A stretch of DNA of 64,000 nucleotides from JAEYXS01 sp943367715 (GCA_943367715.1 CALRJY020000035.1:7466-71465); one strand, 5' to 3'. Shown: positions 35,786 to 46,238, counted from the first letter of the stretch. A program made the numbers and translations. Notes: generated by a model not told the origin, from the letters alone.

Positions 35786-37921
35786 TCATTTTGACGCCGA
35801 CACCGGCGTCACCACCGTTTTGTCACTTTGCTTCGCGGAAAATTTGCGCCACCACTCGTCGGCCTGCGCTCGCGGCCAGTCTGCCGCGCTCCGGCAGGCG
35901 GCCAGTGCGTCGTCCAGTTCACGGGCACTCGCCGGGCGCGCCGCGGGGTCTTTCGCCAGGCAACGCATCAACAATTCCTCCAGGTCCGGGGACACCGGCT
36001 TGCCCAACCGTTCAGCGGGCCGTACCGGCATATCCTTCACCTGGTGCATCAGCACTTCACCCAGCGTGAGCCAGTTGAACAAAGGTTCGCCCGTGAGGAG
36101 ATAATAACCCACGGCCCCCAGCGAGTAGATATCGCTGCGGGCGTCCACCTCGTTGGGATGTTCCACCGCTTCGGGTGACATATAGAGCGGTGTGCCGATG
36201 GAGGATTCTGACATGGTCGCTTCGGCACCTTCGGCGGAGAGTGATTTCACGAGCCCGAAGTCGAGCACCTTCACACTGTCCGCCACGCCGCCCCGTTGCG
36301 TCAGGAATATGTTGGCCGGTTTGATGTCGCGATGCACCAGCCCGATGGCGTGGGCTTCCGTGAGGGAGCCGCAAACCTGCCGCAGGATGGAGATCACCCG
36401 GCCTTCCGGTTGCGCGCCGTGTTGCTTCACGAGCTGGTTCAGCGTCAGCCCTTGGAGATACTCCATCGCGTAATAGAAAATACCTTCGGGGGTGTGCCCG
36501 TAATCGTAAACCGTGATCGTATTGGGGTGGGACAACTGGCTGGTCAACTGCACCTCCCGCTCGAAGCGCGCGGCACTGCCCGTGTCCAGTTTTTCCGTGT
36601 GCAATAATTTCACCGCGACCGGCCGGCGCATCAAGGCATGGTGGGCGCGATAAACCGCGCCGAACTCGCCCTCCCCGATCTTCTCATCCAGCGCATATTG
36701 ACCAAGCTGTTTGGCCTTCAAGGCCGCCTTCCGCGCCGCCCGTTGCAGCCGGTCCGCCACGCGCATCAGCACATAGACCAGCACCGCCGCGGCCATTAAT
36801 AAGGCGAAGATGGACCAGAACCCCGCCCGCAAGATCCGCAAAGCCCGGTACGCCTCGGCCTGCTCCATCTGCGTGGTCAGGCCCATGTCGAAATCTTTCA
36901 CCCACAGCCACGCGCCCACCACCGGCACGCCGCGATAATCGCGGTAACCCTTCACATTCACCCCTGCGGTTCCGTTCGTGGCCGCGCTGACGGCGTGGAT
37001 GAACGGCAGTTCCGTGCGCCGCTGGGGCGACTGCCGCCCGTCGTTGAGATCCACCAACGGATCGCGTAACTCCAGGGTCAGCGTGGAATGTGCTTCCGGC
37101 GAGTCCGGCAGCAATCCCAGGCGTTTGAGGTCCGCATCGAAGCGGCTGTTGGAAAGTTGTTTGCCATCGCGACCGAAGGCATACGTCTCGCCCGTTTTGC
37201 CCGCGCGCGCCGTGGCGAGAATCCGCGTGAAGTCCGTTTCCGGGGCGATCCGCAATCCCAGCAGGGCGATGATCTGGCCGTCGGCTGACCGGACCGGCGC
37301 GACGGCAAACATGGTCGGCACACCCGCACGCAGGGTTCCGTCTTCATCTGGCAGCAGCGCCACGCTGGGAAAGGGCCGAGTAACCAAAGACTTGCCCGCC
37401 AGCACCGGGGCAAATTGTTCCGTGTTGCCGGGGAGCGATTGCATGCCCACGAGTTGGTCGCGCACCGAAGCCACCACCAGAAAATTTGCGTCCATCACCA
37501 CGAACCCGCTGAAGCCGCGACGATCGAGCACGGGTTTGAGATGGGCGCGCAAGGCGGCCTGCTGCGGCGCCGTCAGCAACGCGGCCTGGACCTGGGTACC
37601 GGCTTTTGCCTGTTGAATCAGGCCGGCGACGAGTTCGCGCACGCGGTCGTCCTCCGCGAGGTTCTCCGCGTCCATTTTCATGGTGACCGACCACGAATGG
37701 AGCGCCTCGTTGTTGGCGTTCAGGATGGTCTGGAGTATCTCGGCGATCTGCTGTTTGGTGGCCCCCTCCATTTTCACGCGCACCCACACGCCGATGATCC
37801 CGAGGATCAGCGCCGTTACCAGCGGCCAGACCCAGAGCTGGGTCTTGAAAAAACCGCGCGTGAACAGCAGCACGCTGGCCACACTGGTCGTACGCGAATG
37901 AGATGCGCTGGGTTTGCTCAT
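35786..37921 (-). CDS. Membrane-bound sensor Ser/Thr protein kinase
   Basis: 711 residues. A first membrane segment (about 30-50), an extracytoplasmic sensor region (about 55-365, Cache-like, with FVVMDANFLVVASVRDQLVG) and a second membrane segment (about 372-392, FWSIFALLMAAAVLVYVLMR) precede a cytoplasmic Hanks-type kinase (about 410-680). Kinase motifs: GEGEFGAVYRA (ATP loop), AVKLL (Lys), HRDIKPANIFL (catalytic loop), DFGLV (metal binding) and SPEA. All key residues are present, so it should be active. The C-terminus is short, with no PASTA repeats. The sensor domain suggests response to a small extracellular ligand. Alone on its strand, divergent from the esterase. Confidence 0.92.
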   Translation of the reverse strand: MSKPSASHSRTTSVASVLLFTRGFFKTQLWVWPLVTALILGIIGVWVRVKMEGATKQQIAEILQTILNANNEALHSWSVTMKMDAENLAEDDRVRELVAGLIQQAKAGTQVQAALLTAPQQAALRAHLKPVLDRRGFSGFVVMDANFLVVASVRDQLVGMQSLPGNTEQFAPVLAGKSLVTRPFPSVALLPDEDGTLRAGVPTMFAVAPVRSADGQIIALLGLRIAPETDFTRILATARAGKTGETYAFGRDGKQLSNSRFDADLKRLGLLPDSPEAHSTLTLELRDPLVDLNDGRQSPQRRTELPFIHAVSAATNGTAGVNVKGYRDYRGVPVVGAWLWVKDFDMGLTTQMEQAEAYRALRILRAGFWSIFALLMAAAVLVYVLMRVADRLQRAARKAALKAKQLGQYALDEKIGEGEFGAVYRAHHALMRRPVAVKLLHTEKLDTGSAARFEREVQLTSQLSHPNTITVYDYGHTPEGIFYYAMEYLQGLTLNQLVKQHGAQPEGRVISILRQVCGSLTEAHAIGLVHRDIKPANIFLTQRGGVADSVKVLDFGLVKSLSAEGAEATMSESSIGTPLYMSPEAVEHPNEVDARSDIYSLGAVGYYLLTGEPLFNWLTLGEVLMHQVKDMPVRPAERLGKPVSPDLEELLMRCLAKDPAARPASARELDDALAACRSAADWPRAQADEWWRKFSAKQSDKTVVTPVSASK

Positions 37922-38074
37922 GTTGATTGCCGGCTGGCCCGGCCAGCCAAGTGGCTTGGCTCAAAAATGACCATTGCTGACAGCCACGGCAACGGGGGGA
38001 ACACCGGATGAGTACAGTTACCGCGCAATTCCCCCGCAACCGCTTGCCAGCCGAGGTGTTAAACCCTCATCATA

Positions 38075-39001
38075 ATGCTTATGCGCATCTTATCCCTCGG
38101 CCTCCTCCTCGCCGTCGCCCTCCCGGTCATGGCCCAGAATGACACCAACGCCGCGCCATCCCCTAAGCAGAAACAAAAGGGCCCCGGCGAACCTCGCATT
38201 ACGGGCCGCAAGATCGTGCTGAATGAGGATGACAAACCCGCCTTTCCCGTGCCGCCGGAGGGCTTCGATAAAAAGCGCGACGCCATCCCACACGGCAAGC
38301 TGGAGATGATCGAGTATGATTCCAAGACCGTGGGCACCAAGCGCAAGCTGAACGTCTACACCCCGCCTGGTTATTCGAAAGAGAAAAAATATCCCGTGCT
38401 GTATCTCCTGCACGGCATCGGCGGGGATGAGACGGAGTGGGCGCGCTTCGCCTCGCCGGACGTTCTGATGGATAACCTCGTCGCCGACGGCAAAGCCCAG
38501 CCTATGATCATCGTGATGCCCAATGGCCGCGCGCAGAAGAACGATCGCGCCGAGGGCAATGTGTTCGCCGCCGCACCGGCTTTTGCCGTCTTCGAGCGCG
38601 ACTTGCTGGATGACGTCATCCCTTTCATTGAAGCGCGTTATAGCACGGCTCATGACCGTGAACAACGCGCCCTCGCCGGCCTCTCCATGGGTGGCGGGCA
38701 ATCACTGAACTTCGGCCTCGGTAATCTGGACAAGTTCGCCTGGGTCGGCGGCTTCTCCTCCGCCCCGAACACGAAGAAACCCGCTGAACTCCTGCCCGAT
38801 GCCGTCGCCGCCGCGAAGCGATTGAAACTCCTCTGGCTCTCCTGCGGCAATCAGGACGGGCTTATCAACATCAGCCAGGGCTTTCACGCGCACTTGAAGG
38901 AGCACAAGGTCCCACACATCTGGCACGTGGCCACGCACGGCCACGATGCACCGGAGTGGAAACAGGCCCTCTATTACTTCGTGCAGCAAGTTTTCAAATG
39001 A
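38075..39001 (+). CDS. Secreted esterase (alpha/beta hydrolase, Fes/XynZ-esterase type)
   Basis: 308 residues with a signal peptide (MLMRILSLGLLLAVALPVMA). The body has YTPPGYSKEKKYPVLYLLHG, GGDETEW, the nucleophile elbow GLSMGGGQS (Ser) and a C-terminal HGHDAPEWKQALYYFV with the likely catalytic His. The family includes feruloyl-type and other carbohydrate esterases acting on plant polysaccharide esters. The specific substrate is inferred only from the family. Start ATG 38075, with ATG 38081 an equal alternative. Confidence 0.9.
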   Translation: MLMRILSLGLLLAVALPVMAQNDTNAAPSPKQKQKGPGEPRITGRKIVLNEDDKPAFPVPPEGFDKKRDAIPHGKLEMIEYDSKTVGTKRKLNVYTPPGYSKEKKYPVLYLLHGIGGDETEWARFASPDVLMDNLVADGKAQPMIIVMPNGRAQKNDRAEGNVFAAAPAFAVFERDLLDDVIPFIEARYSTAHDREQRALAGLSMGGGQSLNFGLGNLDKFAWVGGFSSAPNTKKPAELLPDAVAAAKRLKLLWLSCGNQDGLINISQGFHAHLKEHKVPHIWHVATHGHDAPEWKQALYYFVQQVFK

Positions 39002-39056
39002 AGCCGTCTTCTCGTTAACCACCAAGGTCTGCCAACGTCATAATTCGAAAAACGCT

Positions 39057-39386
39057 ATGAGCTGGGTCACCGATGTTCTGCTAAGCTTCAATCTACAGGA
39101 GAAATTCGACGATGATTTCAACGCGCTAGATAGCTGCGAACCGCTCGACAATATCAATGCCTGGTTGGAAGAACGTGAATTGGGCCGGCTCGATGAGCTT
39201 TCCAGCCACGTCCAGTCCGGCGGGAAGGCCATGCAGTGTCACGTTTATGGCGGCGCTTTTAACTTCATGGAGCCGGATGATTTTATCACCGCCGTTCTGT
39301 CGCAGAACTGGCAGATGCCGGACGCCATCTTGCTGCTGACCAAGGATGAGGAAGCGGATGCTTTCACCATCCACAAAGTCGAGTGA
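39057..39386 (+). CDS. Small hypothetical soluble protein
   Basis: 109 residues from the ATG at 39057 (MSWVTDVLLSFNLQEKFDDD); an upstream frame to 38946 overlaps the esterase and is unlikely. Acidic and soluble, with the conserved-looking ending MPDAILLLTKDEEADAFTIH. I do not recognise a family. Not clearly in an operon. Confidence 0.6.
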   Translation: MSWVTDVLLSFNLQEKFDDDFNALDSCEPLDNINAWLEERELGRLDELSSHVQSGGKAMQCHVYGGAFNFMEPDDFITAVLSQNWQMPDAILLLTKDEEADAFTIHKVE

Positions 39387-39498
39387 GATCGTCGGGCGTG
39401 AGCATTTGCCAGTTGCCAGGTCTAATCCTTTGTAGCAATGCTAGCGAACCCCGTTTTCCGGTGAAAACTGAGGGGTGGCTTTTTTGCGCACCTGCGCC

Positions 39499-42400
39499 AT
39501 GAGCACGCTTCTAAACAATGGCGGTCGGAGGCAGCCAGCCGTTTGTATCATGGTTTGGCTGGTTCTCCTGCTGTGCACGCTCGCCTCCGGACGGCTCCAG
39601 GCCCAAAGCAGCACCAATTTCGGCCCCTTCTTCCTCCACAGCGGCGGCGCCAATGCCGATATCGACACCACCTTGGTCAGTCCCATCGCTTCGGGCGGAC
39701 ACTATGCGATGGCCAAGTCCTTCAACAATCTGGATCAGGATCTGGTCAAGGGCGGGATGTCCGCCACTGTCGCCAACGCCCCCAGCATCGGTTTTCATGG
39801 CCTCGTCCGGTTCGATGCCCAGGGGGAAGCGATGTGGTCCGTGGCGTTTGACAATGCCCCAGGCACTGACATCCAGGATATTCTCGCCATGCCGAACAAC
39901 GATGTGGTGGTCGTGGGCAGTTTCAACGGAACCAAACCGTTTCCCCTCGATGGCGCCCTGCCCATCGTCGCCACTAGCCAAGGCACTTATGATCATTTTA
40001 TCTGCCGGATTTCCTTTGCTGGAGAGATCCGATGGCTGAAGACAGGCAATCATGGAAACTATTCCGCAGCCTCAAAGGCGGTTGTCGATGCAGATGGTAA
40101 TATCTGTGTCGTTGGACACGGCAATTTCGACAATAATTTTTTGGAGAAGTATGATGGGGATGGAAATCTTCTGTGGACGCGTTTGGCGACCAGACCGGGC
40201 TCCATCAGGTCCGCTTCCGTTGATGTGGATAAATCCAACAATGTTTATGCCCGTTTCCTCGATCAATTGGTCAAGTATAGCCCGCAAGGCACCCTGCTCT
40301 GGTCGCAAACGCTGATCGGATCAGTTCACCAGGTGAAGGCCTTCAGCGATGTCGGCGCGGCAGTGTGTGGTAACTTCACTTCCGCCAGTTACACCATCGG
40401 CGATATCACGTTGACGGGAACTCAGGGGAACGAAAACGCCTTCATCGCCAAGATCTCCGCCGAGGGCAACTGGGAGTGGGCCAAATCGCTGGCCCACACC
40501 GGCAATGTCACCTTTACGGCGATGGATATCGATGATGATGACTACATCTATGCCGGTGGTAATTTCAGCGGCACCATCTATCCCGGCCCCTTGGTTTCCC
40601 CCAGCACCAACAATATCGACGGATTTTTTTACCGCTTTTCGACGGCCGGAGAGATTGATTGGCAATACCAGTTCGGCGGCATCGGCCAGCAAAGCATCAC
40701 CGGCCTCCGGCGAAATGTTCATGGGCTCTATTATTGGGGAAACCTCATCACCTGGCTCGAGTTTGAGGGGACCACCTATCATATCCCCTCATCGTCCTCT
40801 TACGGCGGGTTTTACGGCCGCCTGCCGGTCCCGATTCCCCTGCTGAGAGTTCTGGAATCTCCCGCACCAGTCGCTGCGGCGGTGGGAGAGCAGGTGCAGT
40901 TGCGGGTGGTCGCCACCGGCCCCAAGCCGCTGACCTATCAATGGATCAAAAACGGCGTCCCGATCTTCGGCCAGTATTCCAACGTCTTCACCATCCCCTC
41001 GTTCACCGTAAATGACGTAGGCAATTACTCGGTAGGCGTCATCATCCCGTCCACCAACACCATCACCGTGCCCGCCTTGGTATCCCTGAGATTTGCCCCC
41101 TTCTTCACCGTGAAACCCGAGTCAGTAGGCGGAGCCCAGGGCGGAAGTGCGACCAGTATCGCAACCGCCGCGGGCAACCCCACCCCGGTGCTTAAATGGC
41201 GGAAGCTGGGCGGCCCCGTCCTGCACACGGGCGAAACCTTCACTCTCAATGGGCTGACCTTTGCTGATGAAGGGTTCTATGAAGTCACCGCCACGAACTC
41301 GGAAGGCAGCGCCTCGGAGACGTTGCGTGTCAACGTGGACATGATCCCGAATGAAAACTTTTTCGCCATGGTGCACGATCCCCACCGGGATCTCGTTTAC
41401 CTGAGCGCGGGCGCGAACGTGCTGCGCTACAGCATGGCCTCCAAGACCTATCTCGCACCTTACGTTCTGGGCGGCAACCTGCGTGGACTCGACGTATCCG
41501 CCGACGGCAAGTGGCTCGTGGTGGCCGATCATGACGGCACCACCGCCAGCAATTGGGTGCATGTCGTGAACCTGGAGACGGACCAGACGCGGAAAGTCAG
41601 CTTCCCCCGCGCCGTGGATGAGAGTCACACCGAGTTTGCGGTCTTTGGCAGTGATGGCCGCGCCGTGATCAGTTCCAGCAACCGCTTGCGCAGTCTGAAC
41701 GTCACCAATGATCACGTCGTCGTCCGCAATGTGTCCGAGACCTACCAGATCGCCGCCAGCGCCAGCCGGGATGTGCTCGCCTTGGCCGGAGTCGAGAACG
41801 GCAATGGCTCTGTTTACAGCTATTCGGTGGCCCTCACCAATCTCCAGCCGGGTTCCTACAATGACGGCCGCACCCTCACGGGCGTAGGCATGGAGCGGCG
41901 GGAGAACCAGTCCGTGGCCGTGAGCCGCGGCCAGGCCATATTCCTGAGTTCCCTGAAACAGCCCGTGCACACGTTGGGCGATGGTATCACGGATGGGCCC
42001 TTGGGCGCGGCCTACAATCCTCTGGTGAACCGGGTTTATGTGCCGTGGATGAATACGCCGGAAGTGCGCGTGTATGATACGGATACCTTCACGGAAATCA
42101 CCCGCTACACCACCGGCACCTCGCCTTACGTGGCGGGGGTCTCCAACCGCACCGGTCAGGCCCAGGTCACCCGCTCGGGAGATCTCCTCTTCGTCACCGC
42201 CACGTACGGCGTGCGGTATATCAAGCTCACCGCGCAGTTGCCCCTCATCATGCAGCAGCCCAAACCGCTCACGTTGCATCCGGACTTCATCGCCCGCTTC
42301 AAGGTGGTGGCCTCCAGCGGCCATGCCTTGAGTTATCAATGGCAGAAAGACGAGGAGGACATCCCCGACGCCACCGGACCGGAGCATGAGGAGCTCGTGG

Positions 42401-43629
42401 TGCTGAACGGCAGCGGACGTTACCGCGTGCGCATCACCAATGATGCCGGCAGCGTTTACAGTGATGAAGTCCAGCTGACCGCGCTGAAATACAGCCCCAC
42501 CGTGGTGTGGAACGCCTCGCTCAACTTCACCTACGGAGAACTGCTGGGGGCGGCGCAGCTCAACGCGACCTCCGTGGCCCCGGGCACATTCGTCTATTCG
42601 CCGCCCGCCGGCACCAAGCTGAACGCCGGCCTGGCGCAGCCGGTGCAATTGATCTTCACCCCGCAGGACACCGCTCACTACGAAACCATCACCAATGTCG
42701 TGCTGGTGAATGTGGCCAAGCGCCTGCTCGCCTATCCGGTGGGCAACGTATCCCGCCTGTATGGCCAGCCCAACTCGGCGGTGCCGTTCACGGTCAGCGG
42801 TTTTGCGCCGGGTGAGACCTCCGCCGTGCTGGACGTACCGCCCGTGCCCATCACCACCGCCACCGAAGCCAGCCCCATCGGCACCTACCCCATGACCTTG
42901 GGCGGCGGCAGTGATGATAATTATATCTTCGCCTATGGCACGGGCACTCTCACCATCACCAAACGGCCCGTGACCATCACCTTGTCGAACTTGAACCATC
43001 CCTACGATGGCACAGCCAAGTCTGCCACCGTCACATTCACTCCAGAGGAGGCGCCGCTGACCGTGACTTACGCCGGCTCGGCGACGCCACCCACCGCCCG
43101 GGGTTCTTACGCCGTGGTGGCCGCCGTGAGCAATCCCAACTACATCGGCACCGCCACCGGCACGCTCACCATCTTCAAGAGCGGGGCCACGATCGTGTGG
43201 AATCCCCCGGCCTCCATCCTCTACGGCACGGCCTTGGGCAGCGCCCATTACAATGCTGTGGCGTCCGTGCCGGGCATCTACAGCTACACCCCGGCCAGCG
43301 GCACGGTGCCAGGAGCCGGAGCCCACACGCTGCAGCTCATCTTCACCCCCTTGGATTCCGCCAACTACCTCAGAACCACCAATACCGTGGCGCTCCAAGT
43401 AGTCACCCCCACGCTCGTCCAGCCGGAACAGGTCGCCGGCAGCCCGGGCCAGTTCCGGTTCAGCTTCGCCGCCCTGAATGGCAAACAATACGCCGTGGAG
43501 ATTTCAGACGACCTCAGCCACTGGACCACCCTGACCACTCTCACGGCCCAAGGCGGCTCCCTCCAGGTCACTGACTCCGCTATTGATGTCACAGTCAGGC
43601 GCTTCTACCGCATCGTCCCGAAGCCATGA
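39499..43629 (+). CDS. Large exported Ig-like/MBG-domain protein
   Basis: 1376 residues starting at the ATG at 39499 (MSTLLNNGG) with a signal-like hydrophobic stretch (VCIMVWLVLLLCTLASGRLQ). Order: an N-terminal SBBP/beta-propeller region (about 40-420, repeated DxDGN and FxGEIxW units), two Ig-like domains (about 430-610, VAAAVGEQVQLRVVATGPKP type), a YVTN-like propeller (about 620-910, DLVYLSAGANVLRYSM), another Ig-like domain (about 915-1000, QPKPLTLHPDFIARFKVVAS), two or three MBG-type repeats (about 1010-1290, including RLYGQPNSAVPFTVSGFAPG and KRPVTITLSNLNHPYDGTAK) and a C-terminal domain (LNGKQYAVEISDDLSHWTTL) common at the ends of verrucomicrobial exported proteins. Probably a cell-surface protein. 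Confidence 0.85.
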   Translation: MSTLLNNGGRRQPAVCIMVWLVLLLCTLASGRLQAQSSTNFGPFFLHSGGANADIDTTLVSPIASGGHYAMAKSFNNLDQDLVKGGMSATVANAPSIGFHGLVRFDAQGEAMWSVAFDNAPGTDIQDILAMPNNDVVVVGSFNGTKPFPLDGALPIVATSQGTYDHFICRISFAGEIRWLKTGNHGNYSAASKAVVDADGNICVVGHGNFDNNFLEKYDGDGNLLWTRLATRPGSIRSASVDVDKSNNVYARFLDQLVKYSPQGTLLWSQTLIGSVHQVKAFSDVGAAVCGNFTSASYTIGDITLTGTQGNENAFIAKISAEGNWEWAKSLAHTGNVTFTAMDIDDDDYIYAGGNFSGTIYPGPLVSPSTNNIDGFFYRFSTAGEIDWQYQFGGIGQQSITGLRRNVHGLYYWGNLITWLEFEGTTYHIPSSSSYGGFYGRLPVPIPLLRVLESPAPVAAAVGEQVQLRVVATGPKPLTYQWIKNGVPIFGQYSNVFTIPSFTVNDVGNYSVGVIIPSTNTITVPALVSLRFAPFFTVKPESVGGAQGGSATSIATAAGNPTPVLKWRKLGGPVLHTGETFTLNGLTFADEGFYEVTATNSEGSASETLRVNVDMIPNENFFAMVHDPHRDLVYLSAGANVLRYSMASKTYLAPYVLGGNLRGLDVSADGKWLVVADHDGTTASNWVHVVNLETDQTRKVSFPRAVDESHTEFAVFGSDGRAVISSSNRLRSLNVTNDHVVVRNVSETYQIAASASRDVLALAGVENGNGSVYSYSVALTNLQPGSYNDGRTLTGVGMERRENQSVAVSRGQAIFLSSLKQPVHTLGDGITDGPLGAAYNPLVNRVYVPWMNTPEVRVYDTDTFTEITRYTTGTSPYVAGVSNRTGQAQVTRSGDLLFVTATYGVRYIKLTAQLPLIMQQPKPLTLHPDFIARFKVVASSGHALSYQWQKDEEDIPDATGPEHEELVVLNGSGRYRVRITNDAGSVYSDEVQLTALKYSPTVVWNASLNFTYGELLGAAQLNATSVAPGTFVYSPPAGTKLNAGLAQPVQLIFTPQDTAHYETITNVVLVNVAKRLLAYPVGNVSRLYGQPNSAVPFTVSGFAPGETSAVLDVPPVPITTATEASPIGTYPMTLGGGSDDNYIFAYGTGTLTITKRPVTITLSNLNHPYDGTAKSATVTFTPEEAPLTVTYAGSATPPTARGSYAVVAAVSNPNYIGTATGTLTIFKSGATIVWNPPASILYGTALGSAHYNAVASVPGIYSYTPASGTVPGAGAHTLQLIFTPLDSANYLRTTNTVALQVVTPTLVQPEQVAGSPGQFRFSFAALNGKQYAVEISDDLSHWTTLTTLTAQGGSLQVTDSAIDVTVRRFYRIVPKP

Positions 43630-43718
43630 TCCCGCTCTAGCCTTCGTCGCTGGACCCCGCTATTTTAATTGAATAACCGGCCCTTCCCACGTATCGAAAA
43701 TAGGGTTATAAGACCTTT

Positions 43719-45941
43719 ATGTACCGCCGTTTGAAGACATCTTTGTTTGCCGGACTCGCCGGGCTTTTGCTCCCGGTCGCCAGTCAGGCGGCGGAAGTGT
43801 CGTTCGAGCGGGATGTGATGGCGGCAATCACCAAGGCCGGTTGCAACATCGGCGGCTGCCATGGCAACCAGACCGGCAAGGCCAGCTTCAAGCTCTCCCT
43901 CTGGGGCAGTGATCCGGATTTCGATTACGATGCCCTGACCCGCGATTTCTTCGGCCGCCGCATCGATACCTTTGCGCCGGACCAAAGCCTGCTCCTCTTG
44001 AAAGGCTCCGCCGCCATCGCCCATGAAGGCGGCCAGCGGTTTCCGAAAGACTCGCTCGAGTATCAAGTCCTGCGCGATTGGATCACCGCCGGGGCCAAGC
44101 GCGATGCGACGAATGCGCCCAAGGTCGTGAAGCTGGAGGTCACCCCGCTGGAGCGCATCCTCATCGCCCCGGCAAAGAGCTTCAACATCAAGGCCACGGC
44201 GACCTTCTCCGATGGCACGAAACGCGATGTGACGCGCATCGCGACTTATTCTCCCGCAACCCCCAAGGCAGCGGTCAGCATCGATGGCAAGGTGGAGCTG
44301 CAGAATGACGGCGAGACCTCGGTGCTCGTGCGCTACCTGAACCAGCACCAGTCCGTCCGCACCGCCAGCCTGCCGAACCGCCCCTTCAAGTGGCAGAATC
44401 CCACTGCTTACAATTACGTGGACCAGCACGTCTTCGCGAAGCTCCAGAAGATGCGCCTCAACCCTTCTGGCGTCAGTGCGGATCATGAGTTCATCCGCCG
44501 CGCCTATCTGGACCTGCTCGGCATGTTGCCCTCGGCTGAGGAAGCCCGGCAGTTCGTGGCGGACAAGGACACGCAGAAGCGCAGCAAGCTGATCGATCAA
44601 TTGTTGGAGCGTCCGGAATATGCCGATCTGTGGGCGCTGAAATGGTCCGACCTCTTGCGGAATGAGGAGAAGTCGCTCGATCGCAAAGGTGTGCAGGCCT
44701 TTCATTCTTGGATCCGCCAGAGCTTTGCGGAGAACAAGCCGCTCGATCAGTTCGCCCGCGAGCTCATCGCCGCACGCGGCAGCACGTACGCGAATCCGCC
44801 GGCCAATTATTATCGCGCCAATCGCGATGCCGTCACCCGTGCAGAAACGACTGCCCAGCTTTTCCTCGGCAGCCGCCTCTCCTGCGCCAAGTGCCACAAT
44901 CATCCCTTCGAGCGTTGGACGCAGGATGATTACTACGACTGGGCCAGCCTCTTCGCCCGCATCGATTACAAGATCATCGAGAACAAACGCCGCGATGAGA
45001 ACGATAAGAACGAGTTCGTGGGGGAACAGATCGTGTTCTTCAATGAAAAGAACGAAGTGAAGAATGCCCGCACGGGCAATGACGCCAAGCCGCGCTTCCT
45101 CGGCGTGGCCAAGTCCACCGTGCCCGCCGATGAAGACCGCCTGATCGCGCTGGCGAACTGGTTGGGCTCGGGGGATAACGAGATGTTCGTGCGCGCGCAG
45201 GTGAACCGCATCTGGTTCCACCTGATGGGCCGGGGCATCGTGGATCCGGTGGATGACTTCAGCGTGAACAACTTGCCGAGCCACCCGGAATTGCTGGATG
45301 CCCTCGCCGCAGATTTCGTGAAGCACAAGTTCGATGTGCGCCACCTCATCCGCACCATCATGAACTCGCGGACGTATCAGGTCTCGTCCACCCCGAATGA
45401 GGCGAACACGGAGGATGTCCTCAACTATTCCCACAACATCCCGCGCCGGATGCAGGCGGAACTGATCCTCGATGCCGCCTCACAACTCACCGGCACGCCC
45501 TTGCGTTTCAGCGGTTATCCGGAAGGTTTCCGGGCGAGCCAGATTGCCGGCGTGGAAGCGGTCCGCCGCCGGGATGCCCGGGGCAGCTCGGGCGAGGAGA
45601 ACTTCTTGCGGACCTTCGGCAAGCCGCCGCGCCTCATCCCCACCGAGTGTGAACGCTCCAACGACACGACGATGGGCCAGGCCTTCCAACTCATCAGCGG
45701 CCCGTTGTTGAACAACCTCATCGGCCGCGAGAACAACCGGATCGATACCCTCGTCAAAGCGGGCAAGAGCAACGAGCAGATCATCGACGAACTTTTCTGG
45801 ACCGCCACCAGCCGCGCGCCGAACAAAGAAGAGCTCGCCACCACGCTGGCGCATCTCAAAGAAGAACCGGACCGCCGCAAAGCGCTCGAAGACATCGTCT
45901 GGGCGCTGCTGAATGCGAAGGAGTTTGTGCTGCGGTATTGA
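43719..45941 (+). CDS. DUF1549/DUF1553 (planctomycete cytochrome-like) protein
   Basis: 740 residues with a signal peptide (SLFAGLAGLLLPVASQAAEV). The N-terminus has CNIGGCHG and a GKASFKLSLWG block typical of the non-canonical cytochrome-like head of this family. A Big2-like middle region (VTPLERILIAPAKSFNIKAT) is followed by DUF1549 (about 235-440, with FIRRAYLDLLGMLPS and the heme-type motif CAKCHNHPFERW) and DUF1553 (about 460-735, RIWFHLMGRGIVDPVDDF, ELLDALAADFVKHKFDVRHL). Such proteins are characteristic of Planctomycetes and Verrucomicrobia and are usually followed by a DUF1501 gene; here none follows, which is notable. Function in the periplasm is unknown. Confidence 0.93.
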   Translation: MYRRLKTSLFAGLAGLLLPVASQAAEVSFERDVMAAITKAGCNIGGCHGNQTGKASFKLSLWGSDPDFDYDALTRDFFGRRIDTFAPDQSLLLLKGSAAIAHEGGQRFPKDSLEYQVLRDWITAGAKRDATNAPKVVKLEVTPLERILIAPAKSFNIKATATFSDGTKRDVTRIATYSPATPKAAVSIDGKVELQNDGETSVLVRYLNQHQSVRTASLPNRPFKWQNPTAYNYVDQHVFAKLQKMRLNPSGVSADHEFIRRAYLDLLGMLPSAEEARQFVADKDTQKRSKLIDQLLERPEYADLWALKWSDLLRNEEKSLDRKGVQAFHSWIRQSFAENKPLDQFARELIAARGSTYANPPANYYRANRDAVTRAETTAQLFLGSRLSCAKCHNHPFERWTQDDYYDWASLFARIDYKIIENKRRDENDKNEFVGEQIVFFNEKNEVKNARTGNDAKPRFLGVAKSTVPADEDRLIALANWLGSGDNEMFVRAQVNRIWFHLMGRGIVDPVDDFSVNNLPSHPELLDALAADFVKHKFDVRHLIRTIMNSRTYQVSSTPNEANTEDVLNYSHNIPRRMQAELILDAASQLTGTPLRFSGYPEGFRASQIAGVEAVRRRDARGSSGEENFLRTFGKPPRLIPTECERSNDTTMGQAFQLISGPLLNNLIGRENNRIDTLVKAGKSNEQIIDELFWTATSRAPNKEELATTLAHLKEEPDRRKALEDIVWALLNAKEFVLRY

Positions 45942-45970
45942 GCTGGTTCAAAACCATTCAATCTCAACCT

Positions 45971-46138
45971 ATGAAAAAGAGACTTTTCAATAGACTGTTG
46001 AGAAGCGTCAACGAGGCCGCTGCTATTGAGCGAGGAGAAGCCAATCCTTCGCGTGCTTTTGAGGTAAATTCTCCAACACTGCCTCGAAAGACTCCCCAAG
46101 GATTGCGTCGGAATCCAAAAGAAGCTCCATCCGCTTGA
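45971..46138 (+). pseudogene. Remnant of an XRE/HigA-type antitoxin-like gene
   Basis: The 5' part encodes MKKRLFNRLLRSVNEAAAIE followed by RGEANPSRAFEV, the usual N-terminus of short helix-turn-helix antitoxin-like regulators. The expected HTH region is missing; the sequence then runs through NSPTLPRKTPQGL to a stop in an unrelated way. No neighbouring toxin gene is present. I read this as a truncated copy, though a small real protein cannot be excluded. Confidence 0.5.
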
Positions 46139-46238
46139 AAGGTAGGGCTCGACGGAGTCTCGCCTTACCATCGCTGACTTGTGCCATAACCACCTTCTTC
46201 ATTGCGCTCCCGCTCCGGTCCCCTAACTTGGTCCACAA

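Noticed and set aside
41122..43488. 788-residue minus-strand frame
   Set aside because: Shadow of the Ig/MBG protein; Gly/His/Arg-rich and without recognisable domains.
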